From assembly GCA_036245805.1 (NCBI GenBank), contig BTRK01000004.1, positions 4,836,001 through 4,900,000 of the forward strand: a stretch of DNA of 64,000 nt. The letters run 5' to 3'. Positions 21,572-35,200 of this stretch are shown in pieces (position 1 is the first letter of the stretch; every line of letters starts with the position of its first letter). Source of the stretch: Pristionchus mayeri (Eukaryota; Nematoda; Chromadorea; Rhabditida; Neodiplogasteridae). The notes under the pieces were generated by a model that saw only the letters and a program-made list of their open reading frames with translations, was not told the origin of the DNA and ran no database searches. A program made the position numbers and the translations under genes.

Positions 21572-23170
21572 CTACATTTCCTTCTCTTCCTTCTCAGCCT
21601 TTGTGAGGAGCATCTGCTTGAATCTCTCAATCTCGTTCTCGAGATCTCCGATATGCGCACGGAGAAGACAGTTCTTCGCCTCCAGTTCACCGCACTAAAA
21701 AGTTCTTTATTAGTTTTTTTAGAAATATTTTTTAAATATTTTTAAATATTTTCAGTGCATAATTTGTTCAATTCCCTGATGGAAAACATGTAGAACAAGA
21801 AGTAAGTGCATGTAATGGCACTAACCAATTCTATTAGAAGTTGGCAATATTTTGGCCGAAGCAGAAGGAAAATAGAGTGAAACACGTACCAACTGCAGTA
21901 CTTCCTAGTTAACTATAGATATAGCACATGTCTGACCTCCTCCAGCTGTTCCTCCTTCACCTTCACCAGCTTCTCTCTGTACCTCTGGGCGGCTCTTCTG
22001 TTCTGGTTTCTCTTCCTCAGCGCCATCTCCTCCAGAGTGAACATCCTCTTTCTCCTTCTCAGTACTGGCACCTCCTCGATATCAGAGTACTCGCATGCTA
22101 TCCGCTTGCGGTTGTTGGCACTGCAAGGGCGGAACATCAGCACAAGGAATAGTCTGACTCTCTCCAAATCATACGCTCTCTCGATTATCAGAGTGAATGG
22201 TATGGAGAGAGCGAGACCATTGCTTATCAGCACTCTATTGGTTCATTGAGCTGTTCGATTTATCCCACTCACAACGAATTTGTCATCATTTGATCTCAGT
22301 TAAGTAGGGAAAGCATTGATAAGATCGAAAGGGCAAAGAGGGCATCTAACCTGCCATCCAGCCCCGCATCCAGCTCCTTATTTGCTAGCGGAGTCGCGGC
22401 AGCTGCAGCAAGTGCAGCGACGTCGCCTGCGACCTTAGCAGCGCGCTCGGCCTTCACCGCTTCCTCTAACGCCTAAACCATGATTGATTAAAACATCCAT
22501 AGTCGAGTAAACCACTAGCCATGGTATTAGAGATGCTCAGTTATCGTCGATGATCTTTTGATTTCATCAAAAAGCATACCTGTTCCCGCTCGATCTCCTC
22601 CCTCACAGTCGCGATAAGATCATCAATAAAAGAGTGGAACGAGGCATTTGAGACTCTTTCAATTATCTCTGGTTCATTCTCATCCACCACACGGCTGCAT
22701 GATTGGGCAGCCTCCTCGAAGTCAAATTCAACGGTGAGATCATCGCAGATTAGCGAGTCCAGCTCGTAGATCCCGTGCTTGCTTCAATTATCGATTTTCT
22801 GGTGTTAACTCATGGCAAACGATCACAAAAATTAAACGGAGAAAAGATGTAGTGGAAGACACGAACCAGTCGAAAGACTTCTCATCTTCGAGACTCCAGC
22901 CAGTGATCTCACACGGGGAACCGAGGGAAGAGAGGGGCGAGTCGAGACGAATGGAGTATGAGTGGGGAGAGTAACAGTCACTGGGTGAGACGAAACTGCA
23001 ATCGATCGATCAATTGGGGAGGGGAAGTGTACAAGATCTTTCGTCTCTTATCGATAAGCTTCACTCACGGTCTCAGCAGCAGTCTCTCGACGATAGATCC
23101 GTGGCAGTAGTCACCCTGCTTGCCCAGACTAGCGAGTGACGCGAAGTTGGCGTCCAAAGCTGCAACAATT
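21572..23170 (-). CDS. atf-5: bZIP transcription factor, ATF4/ATF5-like
   Basis: Read from the minus strand. An acidic or Ser-rich N-terminus (FVSPSDCYSPHSYSIRLDSP, IYELDSLICDDLTVEFDFEE) leads to an Ala-rich linker (AALAAAAATP). Then come the basic region RKRNQNRRAAQRYREKLVKV and a zipper on the next exon (LEAKNCLLRAHIGDLENEIE, RFKQMLL), with stop at 21572. The N-x2-AA-x2-RYR basic region is the ATF4/ATF5 signature. The family controls amino-acid and stress responses and is translationally regulated by upstream ORFs; the long region upstream of 23170 was not resolved for a start codon or uORFs. Assignment to the C. elegans ATF-5 orthologue is inferred. Confidence 0.78.
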
Positions 23171-23730
23171 TCCCGCGTTTGCCGATAAGAGGCCAAAGTC
23201 CAGCGCGTTTGCAGGAATACAGACTATGGACTACAGTCACGAGTTGGAAGGGTAAACAGAGTAGGGGAAGGGATTGGACTGACCGGCGGCATTCCGCAGT
23301 CGGCACACGGAGCGAAAGGCGTTCGATAACATCCCAACCCGATCGAAGAGGAGGGGGAGAGAGGTGAAGGGAGAGGAGAGACACTGGAAACGACCTTATC
23401 GGAGAGGAAGAGGAGGTGACACGAAAAGAGAATGAGAGTTGAATGGACGAAAGACGCGCATTGATCAGGCGATTGAGGAACGAAACGATGAGAATCGTTC
23501 GAGGAAGGGAGAGACGTGGCACGAATGAGTTGGAAAAGCGGATTGAATCAGATGGGAAGGACACTCGAACTTATCGGGAACAAGGGGAGATCATATCCGA
23601 GTGTTGCAGTTTAGCTGAAATTCTCTGCATTGATAATCTGAAATCCTTGGTAGAGTTATTTGCCACACAGTTTGCTAAGGGATTATTTGGTAAGAGATTT
23701 ATTTTTTTTTCTCAACAAGGGCCACTACTC

Positions 23731-23869
23731 CGGATGAGAACCCACCAGATGAACCAAAAATGGACCCTTCTGTTGAATTTTTAAGAAGCATTTTGACAAT
23801 TGGGAACCCTCTGCGAATAGGCTGGAAAAAGGTGCATTTTTGGCTCTCATCCGATGGGTTCTCATCCGA
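23731..23869. repeat. small inverted-repeat element
   Basis: Imperfect ~40-bp arms: CGGATGAGAACCCACCAGAT... at 23731 and the inverted copy ending TGGGTTCTCATCCG near 23869. The sequence CCAAAAATGGACCCTTCTG next to the left arm also occurs, inverted and slightly changed, in the element at 35.6 kb, so the two are probably relatives. Confidence 0.55.
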
Positions 23870-24800
23870 AGTGCTTCAAAAGACATTGGATTCGTTTCAT
23901 AAAGATGCTGAACCCTTTACTCATTTCACTGTTCCAAAGTACTTACAGACTCCACATTTTGCGTTCCCGCGATTATCACCCCGACCTCTCCCTTTTTATA
24001 CCAATTCTGTGTTGACTCCGCCCCTGTCCCTCCGTATCTTGATTATCAATCAGAATGATGCAATCCTAGATGGGATACACATACAACGGGATCTTTGTCT
24101 AAACATGGCAGATGGGATGCCCTCTTTGGCTTGTTTTATACCTGACTTTCGAATTGGCTCCTCCCATATCTTCGCCTCTCCCATTGTATAGCCCCGCCCA
24201 TCCCCATGATCATGCAACTATTTCGGAGTAAAATATGAATAGATATGTGGAACGGTTGTAGAAATCTGAAAAACTTATTCAATATTATTATATTATAGGT
24301 AATGCTGACTTTGGGTGATGCCGGATATGTCCCCCCTCCCCCCATGGCACTACCCGTCTCTCCCATCAAAATTTGAAGGGGAAATTGCATAACTCATTTA
24401 ATTTTGGTAAAAACGATTCGCTCTTTTTATAGTTAATGAGCTTGTGTCGCACCACTACGTCACTAGCCATACAATATTGTAGAATACGAATGTTTTAGCA
24501 CGTCATATTTTTACAAAACGAGCATGCATAGAGCATATTTGATTGAGGATTGAGGCATAGTACAATAATTATTTAAATCTATGTAAATTGTACGCAAAAT
24601 CGTATCAAGGCTCTAACTCCGAATGTCATCAAAAGTTCCTACTTTCGTGATTTTCTTCTTGCCGTGCTCGTGCAATTGCGAGTCCAATGCAGGTGGTGGT
24701 GAGAAACAACACATAATTTTTATGATCTTTCAGATAGCATCAAGAAAACCACCTAGACGGCCAAGGATAAGCATACCAGAATAATACACTACAATCTCTC

Positions 24801-25304
24801 TCCAGTCAATTATCGCATACTTGACCCGCCGAGTACAAATCGACGGCGCGGTAGGTGTTTGGAAAACTCGCGAAGATTGAGGATGTTGCATGAGCAGGCC
24901 GAGCGGGGAAAAAGTTTGATAAAAAGAGATTTTAGAATTGTTTTGAATATAATGGATATGATGATTAAATTTTCGAAATAAATCAATTGGATCCACACGT
25001 TTCAAATACAAATATTATGTTTCAAATATTGTTTAATTGTACGTGCTGCAGGTTCGGTTTCAAGTCTGCTGGTGCTTCTGAAATGCTTCTGAAATACTAC
25101 AATCTTCAAGTAACCTGTCCAGAAAAATCTAGCCGGCGTAGAAAAGGCGAGGGCGATAATCACCAGCGAGAGGTGATTGACGGAGGTATTGATCGACTGC
25201 TGGGAGGGAATCCTCAATCGATAGGCGAAAGAGGACACTCTGGTAAAACGATTTGGTACGAACTGGGAAATTCCACTGGAGTCCCACTGGGAATTTCTGT
25301 TCAA
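24801..25304 (-). pseudogene. possible membrane-receptor fragment
   Basis: Minus-strand text includes a hydrophobic stretch (VNHLSLVIIALAFSTPARFF) and, further on, IVVYYSGMLILGRLGGFL before a stop. These look like helices of a serpentine receptor, but no full gene can be assembled. Low certainty. Confidence 0.22.
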
Positions 25305-25372
25305 TTCGCTATTCCAGTGGGATCACAGTGGGAATTTCCCAGGTGGTACCCTGCAGGCATCCCACTGGGAAA
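25262..25372. repeat. cluster of CCCACTGGGA-type dyads
   Basis: Within ~110 bp there are two CCCACTGGGAA copies plus TTCCAGTGGGA, ACAGTGGGAATTT and TTCCACTGGA variants in both orientations. Purpose unknown. Confidence 0.7.
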
Positions 25373-25986
25373 CTTTTACCAGAGGAGAAGGAGGGCGATG
25401 GAGTGACTGAGCAGAGAGATTTCCACGAATTAACAGTCGCACTTTCCTTATGAGTCTCCCAGTAGAGTGCAAGGGCCAGAGGCTGTGAACACGGTGAAGC
25501 CATCCTCTCTCCCTAAAATCCATTCGCAGTTGGAAAAAAACGGGATACTGGTTTAGTTAGTTCAAACACCGTCTTCCGGGGGAGACAATACTAGACAAAT
25601 TTGTAGTGAGACGGAAAACAGCACCAAATATAGTTAATGAAAAAAGAGTAGTTTCCATTGCGGAGCAATATAGTCTGAGCACTGCATAATAGCAGCTGAG
25701 CATGATTGTGACATTTGTGATTGCTGTGGTTGCATCGACATTTGCAGATTTCGTGAAAAAAATGATAAAATCGTGAGAGAAAATTCTGTCAAAGATGGAA
25801 AATCAATATTCTCTCATCTTACTCATCATACTCATCAATTTTCTCCCTTGAGATGTAGGGTCTCACTATTTTCGTAATAAAAAATATGCATAACTTTTAC
25901 CGGCATTACTTCGCCACACTCGAATGATTTTATTAGGAGGACCAACGTAGGAACAGATTAACAACAGATGGAAACATAAATGTGAT

Positions 25987-27683
<1,697 letters not shown>

Positions 27684-28138
27684 CTTCTCTGAAACAGCGA
27701 AAACTGGAGAGGAACAACGATTGATAGTGAGGTAAAGATAAAACAGGACGACTGAGGCAGAGAAATGCGAAAGCATTGAAGAGAAGGGGCGGGGCTTAGA
27801 TACTTGCATCGTGCATTTTTTTTGGGGATCAAGTCTAGCTTCCAAATTTCATCATTCTTCTGTCGGATTTTGTTTATATCTTTCGTATGTCCTTGTTTGA
27901 TACAAATTCAGCACAAGCATTTATTGGCATTTGAGCACAAATCATTCACTCGTATTCGAAATCGGAACAACTCGGTGACAACACTTGATTCTTGTTGAAG
28001 AAAATTTAAAAAAAACAGGAAGAGATTGGGCAGGAAGAGATATAGCATTGTATGTGGAAAACAGGAAGAGATATAGCATTGTATATGGCTCAGCGCGAAA
28101 GTGTTTCTCGGATCCAATCACGTCCGCATTGGGGAAGA
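27684..28138. other. intergenic
   Basis: Separates the ACAD gene's 3' end from the ECH gene's 5' end. A short near-repeat (ACAGGAAGAGAT...AGATATAGCATTGTATATGG) occurs at 28015-28090. Confidence 0.4.
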
Positions 28139-30127
28139 TCATCGAAGAAGGAGTCGGGAGATGATCAGCTTCTGAATCTGGAAAGGAAATAGTTTTTCTA
28201 GTTCGTCAATCCTGGCCCTACCTGCGTCGTTCCTCCGTAGATCTGGAAGATCTTGGCGTCTCTCATCAGTTTCTCCACACATTCTCCCTCCCTGCAGCCT
28301 GCATGCCCGAAAATCTGAAAATGTATTTTTCGATTAGCTCTTTCCTTTATTGTTTCTACAAAAATAGTACCAGTAAACTGGGTAGTCTGCCCTGAATTCT
28401 GACCTCAACAGCGTGTGCAGCAGCTTCGTTTGCCTTCTCTGCGGCGAACGTTTTCGCCAGCGAAGAGTGGTAAGAGGAGGCAGCACCGGAGTCGATCATT
28501 GCGGCGGATCTTAACAATCTTCCTGATTACGGTATATTCGCTGATCGCCAACTGACTTGTAGCACATCAGTCTGCTCAGCTCGACGTTCATGGCCATCTC
28601 GGCTAGTTTGAATTGCGTCGATTGGTCGACGACGAAATCATAATGAGTGCGACCACGGAGGTAACTGAAGAAATGTTTGATTAAGGAAAAAACAAAAGAG
28701 ACCTGAGTGGTAAAGATGACTCACTTGGTGGATTCATCTAGACATCGGGCAAGCAGTCCAGTGGCCAGTGAAGAGACGAGAGGACGAGTCGCGTCGAAAG
28801 TGCGCATCACAATCTGAAAGGAGCTATTGATTGAACTGAATTTTTCTTGTACCGTCACAGAAATAGTCCTAGATCACCTTGAATCCCTCTCCCTCCTCTC
28901 CGATCCGCCATTCCTCCGGAACTCTAACATCCTCGAAAGTAACCATGCGCGTGTCAGAGCACCGCTGACCCATGTTGTGCTCCTGAAATGGTAGACATTG
29001 AAGACCGAGTAGCGTTATTACAGAGCACTAAGGCCGACGTTCTTAGAACCTGAATACTTCCTTTCGCACAGTAGGCTCTTACCCGAACTAAAATTGCTGG
29101 ATCTGGCAAAACTCAATCGTACCTTCTTGCCAAGAACTATGCCTTGAGTGTTGGCGGGTACAGCAAAAGCCGAGAATGCTCTTCCGGCGGGTGCTGACGG
29201 GTCGAAGTCGGTACGGGCGAGAACGAAGTACCTCAAGACATCAGTTGCAGAAATATGAAAAATTCGAAAGTTGGCAGTAAACGAACCACGAAGCCTTTCC
29301 TCCATTCGAAATCCATGCTTTGGTTCCGTTGATGACGTAGTCATCTCCGCTCCTAACGGCTTTTGTGCGGATCGCAGCTACGTCTGAACCAGCTCCTGAC
29401 TCGGTGACGCAATACGCCTAAATAGTATGGCAAATAAATTATTATTGCGATTCTTGCTTCTTTCTCAATCTGAAAGACTATCTAAAAATGTGCAAGAAGT
29501 CGAGACTAACAGCCATCAATGGATCCTCGGTCATTGGCCTTAGGAATGCCTCCTTCTGCCGTTGATCACCAGCGATCAGGAGAGGAGTCATCGAGAGCTC
29601 GTTGATGAACATCGCCAGTCCGACGCCCGTGCAGCCGTATCTGAAGAGCGTCTTGCACTGATGAAAGTAATACTAAATAAATTGCATACCCAATCTCTTC
29701 CGAGATTATCGATTGCGCCAGCTTGTCGCGCGGCTCCGAGCCTGGAATAAATGTTCAAATTCAAAAGTTAGCAGATGGTGATCGCTAACCTTCTCTGCTC
29801 GGCACAGAGGTGTTTAGGAGATGAAGGCTGTGAGCCTTCCTCAAAATGGCAGAAGGAAATTCCATGGTTCGGTCGAGTTCACCAGCAACAGGAATGATCT
29901 AAATAACACATTTCAGGCATTTTTCTTTTGAAATTATGAACCTCCTCTCTGGTGAATTGCTTTACATCCTCTCGCAGTCTCTTGTGAGCCGGAGAGATAT
30001 CTGAAACGGAGTTGCTGATATGCTAGACTAATTAATAATATGCAAAAAATGATCCAAACGCACCAAAAGAGCAGCCGGCAGCTTCAGTGGCGGTCTTTCC
30101 AACGGCAAGAGTTTGTCTAGCGAGCAT
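28139..30127 (-). CDS. acyl-CoA dehydrogenase, MCAD-like, lacking the usual catalytic Glu
   Basis: FAD flavoprotein of mitochondrial beta-oxidation by family. The start at 30127 ([18 protein letters not shown]) looks like a targeting leader. Landmarks: [56 protein letters not shown] (FAD/substrate), [102 protein letters not shown], stop TGA at 28139-28141. In MCAD the base is the Glu of YEGTSQIQ; here that position is Gly. In LCAD and isovaleryl-CoA dehydrogenase the base sits in a QER/LER motif; here that site is the Thr of ATRP. Neither position has Glu. Everything else is well conserved, so the gene is under constraint but its chemistry is doubtful. Confidence 0.9.
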
Positions 30128-31120
30128 TCTGAACAGACTATAGTTGCTACGAGTGAGGTCAATTTCTTCCTCTCGTTGTACCGTAAACGAGGGAGGCGGA
30201 GACGCTGGAAGCATCCGCGTCTTTTGTACAACAAAGTGAGTTCCAGTCAGCTGGTTGATTGCTCTCTGAGTGTTCTATGCTCTCCCTCTGGTCGTTCTTT
30301 GGAGGGAAGAGAGGAAGAGGCCCCATTGCGTGAGATGATTTCTGTAAATACCAACAAGAGACAGGTTTATTATGGAGTGGATGATATTGACTGCGGTCCA
30401 ATGATGCACTTGGTGCGATTGATTGATAAAAAATGAATTATTTGAAACGAGGGACCAGTTGAAAATATTTAATATTTTTATAATGCATATTACATGCTGA
30501 CATTTTTTTAATTTTAGAAACGTTGCTTCAACAACAAATATAATTGGAACAGACTTATCCACGTATTCACAGATGTGGAACAGTCGCTCGTTTTCGCGAA
30601 TCTCTTCTTCGATCAAAAGTGGCACAGCGAGCGACAAATTTTCAACAATTGATTGAGAAATATTAGAAAAAATGGCGGTTCCATTGAGACTTCTTGTCGA
30701 ATTTCGATTGTTGCGTTTAGAATATGCAACAAATTACCCGATTTATATTATTATCAACATATAGAAGGGGCATTCTTGTTGCTCGCTTCGACTCGCCAGT
30801 GAAAATAAAATGAAGTATTCATTTGCAATAATGTATCGTATGTACGCACAGAGATAGACGAAAGACGAGAGTATGTTCGAGTATGTAGCATGATCTATTT
30901 GGCATATAACAGATCTCCGTTTGAGCAAGGTTTCTGTGTTGATAATATTCAGAAAGAGGCCTAGGTTTTCCGGAAATAAAAGTACACGACCTATGCTTGG
31001 AAACATAAGTTACGTTTCATATTCCGCCATAAAAATGGCATCATAATTCCAAGTGAGCTGTTTTTCTTTGCTCTAGATGTTTCATTCATTTTATCCCCTT
31101 CAATATCTCCTCACAGAGTC
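30128..31120. other. intergenic
   Basis: AT-rich with short chance frames on both strands; no gene recognised. Confidence 0.45.
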
Positions 31121-31504
31121 TAGGAAATGAAGTTTTGCCCGCCAGACTTGAACTCCTCAGGGTCGTATGGAACGTTATCATTCAACAGTCCTACGTCACT
31201 TACTACATCTCTGAGTATCAACTGCACTCCCTTCTCTGCCTCGAAAGTCCTAGCTTCAACTATCTCATTTCTCGATTAGTTCAAAACCTCACTCTAGCCG
31301 AATTAATCAATACCGTGAAAGATTGAGTAGTCTTACTATCTCGTAGTCGCGTCTGGTCACAAAACAGACATGATGTTCTTTCACTTGGATGAGGTTTGCT
31401 CTTTCATCTCTTGTCGACGTGCCATTTAACAAAAACAACTTGTCTTTTGTGAGAAAAATCTTCTCGTCGGTGCACTCTTCTGGTTTCTGATGAGGAAGAG
31501 TCAT
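31121..31504 (-). CDS. two-exon protein of unknown function
   Basis: Exon 1 starts at 31504 (MTLPHQKPEECTDEKIFLTK... HHVCFVTRRDYEIVRLLNLS) and ends in phase 2 at a CG/GTATTG donor. After an intron ending GAAGCTAG, exon 2 reads TFEAEKGVQLILRDVVSDVG ... NVPYDPEEFKSGGQNFIS and stops at 31121. The phase fits and both exons have coding-like composition. About 107 residues, hydrophilic, no signal peptide, no domain recognised. An upstream exon is possible because an AG acceptor directly precedes the ATG. Confidence 0.45.
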
Positions 31505-32291
31505 CTTTCTGGAAGGTCCACAATAACTATTTCATCAATGTAGTCTTTCTCGTTTAGATTTCCAAATATCTGCCATTGTAGTCAAATCGAGAAGGCGATC
31601 CCAGGGGTAAAATCCCTCTATGCCCCGTTCAATTCATTCTCCCTCTCCTCTATGCCCTGTTCTATTCATTCTCATTTTCGGATACAATTGTCTTTGTTTC
31701 TCATATTTGCATTTCTTCGGAGTGACCTGTGGACGAGATGTTCGTTTTTTGCTCCTCTGAAGTAAGAAATCAAACCATTTGCATTCTTGATCTATATCCT
31801 TCTCAGAATTTTACGATAATATTGTTTTCTGCTCAAGTCCCGCCTACTTGTTCGATCGCTCTCTGAGCCCTATCATCCTTTGCAATCCATGATAGATCTC
31901 AAGTGAACGATAGGCAGGATAGACTGTAGATTAGATATCACTCGATTCATTATCTCATCGGACCATCGCTAATAGGTTGGAAAGTGGCCCTTCATTGGCA
32001 TCGATACTTCAGACTACAGATTTGACATTCACTACGGATATGACCTACTCGGAAAAACAAAACCGATCAGAGAACACTCACCACGTGTCGCCCTCTCGGT
32101 TGTTTGGTTCTTGCCTTTCTCTCTCTCTTTCTCTGCCCTCTCCCTCTTTTGCATCCCTCTCATCTCTCCCGCTCTCAACTCTTTCCTCCATTCATTCCCA
32201 TCATTTCCCGCTCGCGTTTTCGGTCGGTCTCCTCTTTTTCAACCTTATTATTGTATAATTTAACTGTTTAATAGTGCTAATTCCAGAGGGA
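31505..32291. other. divergent intergenic region
   Basis: Between the orphan gene and the ADHFE1 gene. Pyrimidine-rich near 32110-32220, consistent with the ADHFE1 5' region. Confidence 0.4.
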
Positions 32292-35200
32292 ATGGCGTGC
32301 TCTCACACTCATCACGCGGCGAAGTCTCTGCTGTCGCGAATCACTGCGACTCCCTCCTTCTGCCCCCACCACTCCCATGACCCCACTCCCCTGCGCGTCG
32401 CCCGACTCTCCGACAACTGTGAGTCAACCCTTTCTGAGCAAATAGAAACTAGGGTCTAGTCGAGCTTTGCATGGCTAACGCAGAAACATGCTATTCTATC
32501 ACTTTTGATGGTTTTGGACAACTCTTAACTAACCCTTCGACTAGTGTGAGTGCTAATCAATTATCATCGCAGCTTCTCCCCCCGAGTACGCCTTCGAGAT
32601 GATCCAGTCGACGCTGAGGTTCGGGCGAGGAGTCACCGCAGAGGCAAGTGATCTTTGATCTCTCTTCAAATACTAATTGAGATATTCGTCTAATTCCCAT
32701 ACAGAATGTCCAAGCTTAGTTGATCTTTGATCCCTTAATGTGATGATCTTTGATCTCAAGGTCGGCTACGACATCCGCAATCTCGGGGCGAAGCACACCG
32801 TGGTCGTCACCGACGCGAACGTCGCCAAGACGAGGGCATTCAAGTGAGTTTACAGTCCGCATTTCAAAGATCATCTTGTGTCATATTGCAAGACTTGATT
32901 GTGTGCTCTCATTTTTGGGTGTCTGCAGTCGTATACACTACTTAGACCTGCCCAACGATATGAGGCTCCAAAATTTTCACATTGACAACTCCATTCCGAA
33001 CAGAGCTATCGTTAGTTGGCCGCGAGCCAAGTCAGGGAAAGCTCAGGCAACGAGCGAGATAGCGCGCGACTTGAAGAGAGTTCTCTCTCTATTTGAAACA
33101 CATTTCAACCGGGCGCGTTTGCCTTTACTCTTCCTTTAACTGGGCGTCTTGTAAAGCTCCTAAACTTATATAGAAGACCTGCCCGTTCAATCAAAGGAAA
33201 CCCCTTACATGGGTTTGGTCTCTGGACACATTCTCCGATCTTCACCAAAATTTGAGGGTATACTAATTCGAGTCCGCTGATTCCAAATCCGTTTTCAAAA
33301 ACTGCCAAATAGGTCATCGAAAAAATCGATAATTCCTTCTTAGTGTAAAAGGACCACCATCTATTCAACTTTTAAGTGCTTTGGTGACCGAATGGCTTTA
33401 TTGTGTAATAGATTCAAGAAAAACACTTTGAAAAATTGTTTTTCATACTTTAACATTGATCACAGGCCCATGAACAAAAAGCAAAAATGATATGCCGTTG
33501 CTGGGGGCCGAACCCCCCGGTTTCTGGGCGATGCTTTCACATCCACCCCACTCGGCCACCAAAGATATGAGGGGAGGACCAAAATATCTCCTAACGTCTC
33601 AACAGGAAAGTATTGATTTTTTCAACGACCTATTTGGCAGAATTTGACAACGGATTTAGAATCAGCGTACTCGAATTAGTACTCGAATTACCATGAAATT
33701 TTGGTGAAGATCGGAGAATGTGTCCAGAGACCAAACCCATGTTAGTAAAAATGTGCTCGCTTGCAGGCAGGTGGCTGACTCGCTGACTCGTCTAGGCCAG
33801 AAGTTTACCGTCTTCGAAGATGTCCAAGTCGAACCCTCCGACAAGAGTGAGACCCATCTGTCGCATTCTCTATTTCTGGTACTCACCGTACTTTGCTGTT
33901 TATGTAATACCTATGATTTAGTCAAGACATTATGGAAACATAAACTGATCTTTGATCTTTCTCTCTCTCTCTGCAGGCATGAAGCGGGCAATTGACTTCG
34001 CTCGGGAGGGTCGCTTCGATTCCTTCATCGCTGTCGGTGGAGGATCGGTGATGGACACTGCCAAGGTATGCCCATTGCTACCCTTTACAAATTCGAATCT
34101 GCAACCCAATCCTTGAATCATAAATTGTGATTCTGAAAACTGGACTTCATTCAAATAATTCGAATTGCATCACATGTAATTTCCAGGCCGCAGCCCTCTA
34201 CACCTCCAACCCACAGGCGGAATTCCTCGACTTCATCGTCCCGCCGTTCGGTCAGTCCTCGATCAAATCGATCGATCAATAATCTACCGTATTCCAGGTC
34301 GCGCCAAGATCCCCGACCGTCCGATGCTCCCACTCATCGCCATTCCAACCACTGCGGGCACCGGATCGGAGACGACCGGTTGGTGGCCAATTGAGATACT
34401 GTAGTTACCGTTCCGAGACTACTGTAGGATAGCATTTGGTGACAAAAAGTATCGTGCAGATTTAAATCTTAATGGAGACGGATAATTTTCAGGAGTCTCA
34501 GTGATGGATCTGCCCGAGCACAACTGCAAGACCGCCATTCGGTCAGTTCCATTCCCTGATTACGGTATTCTGAGATGGGATAGTGGATGACGTCATCTCT
34601 CTCAGACTGCGTTGTCTCAAGCCGATGCTGGCAATCGTCGATCCCCTCAACGTGATGTCCCTCCCTCGCAACGTCGCCATCTACTCTGGATTCGACGTGC
34701 TCTGCCACGCACTCGAGAGCTACACCGCACTGCCGTACAATGAGGTGAGCGTGACATTCATTGAAAATTCACCCAAATCTCGAGAACCTGCCAAGGAGAT
34801 TAGCGCTAGAAAGGAATTGTTGTGCGTTATAGTTTTTCACAGAAGTGAACAAGGTACAATTAATAATCCTTCCAGCGTGTTCCCCGTCCGGCGACCCCTC
34901 AGGAGCGCCCGCTCTACCAGGGATCCAACCCCATCTCGGACGTCTGGTCGCTCGAGGCACTCCGGGTTCGTTATCACTATGTTATTTCTATAGATATTAT
35001 ATTTTCTGCATAGCGCATACTTATATGCCTATGAGCGGGAATGTGACCGAAGACCAGAGACTCGGTTGCTCACTCTTTTTTTCAATTCCTGTTGCAATCG
35101 CATGTTCAGGTGATGCAGAAGTACTTCCGTCGATCGATCTTCGATCCCAGCGACGAGGAGGCCAGAGTGAGTGGAGCTTTACCTTTTATAGAGGCAAATA

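Larger units (their letters stand above)
23171..25986. other. long region without a confident gene
   Basis: Includes the probable 5' region of the bZIP gene (to ~23.56 kb), a small inverted repeat at 23.73 kb, open frames at 23760-24191 with no recognised domain, weak receptor-like fragments at 24.8-25.3 kb and a cluster of CCCACTGGGA dyads. Confidence 0.4.

Noticed and set aside
23760..24191. 143-codon open frame on the plus strand
   Set aside because: No domain, low-complexity Pro/Ser/Phe content and no splice partners; likely chance.
30275..30637. 120-codon minus-strand frame
   Set aside because: Composition is AT-driven with no recognised domain or conserved neighbours.
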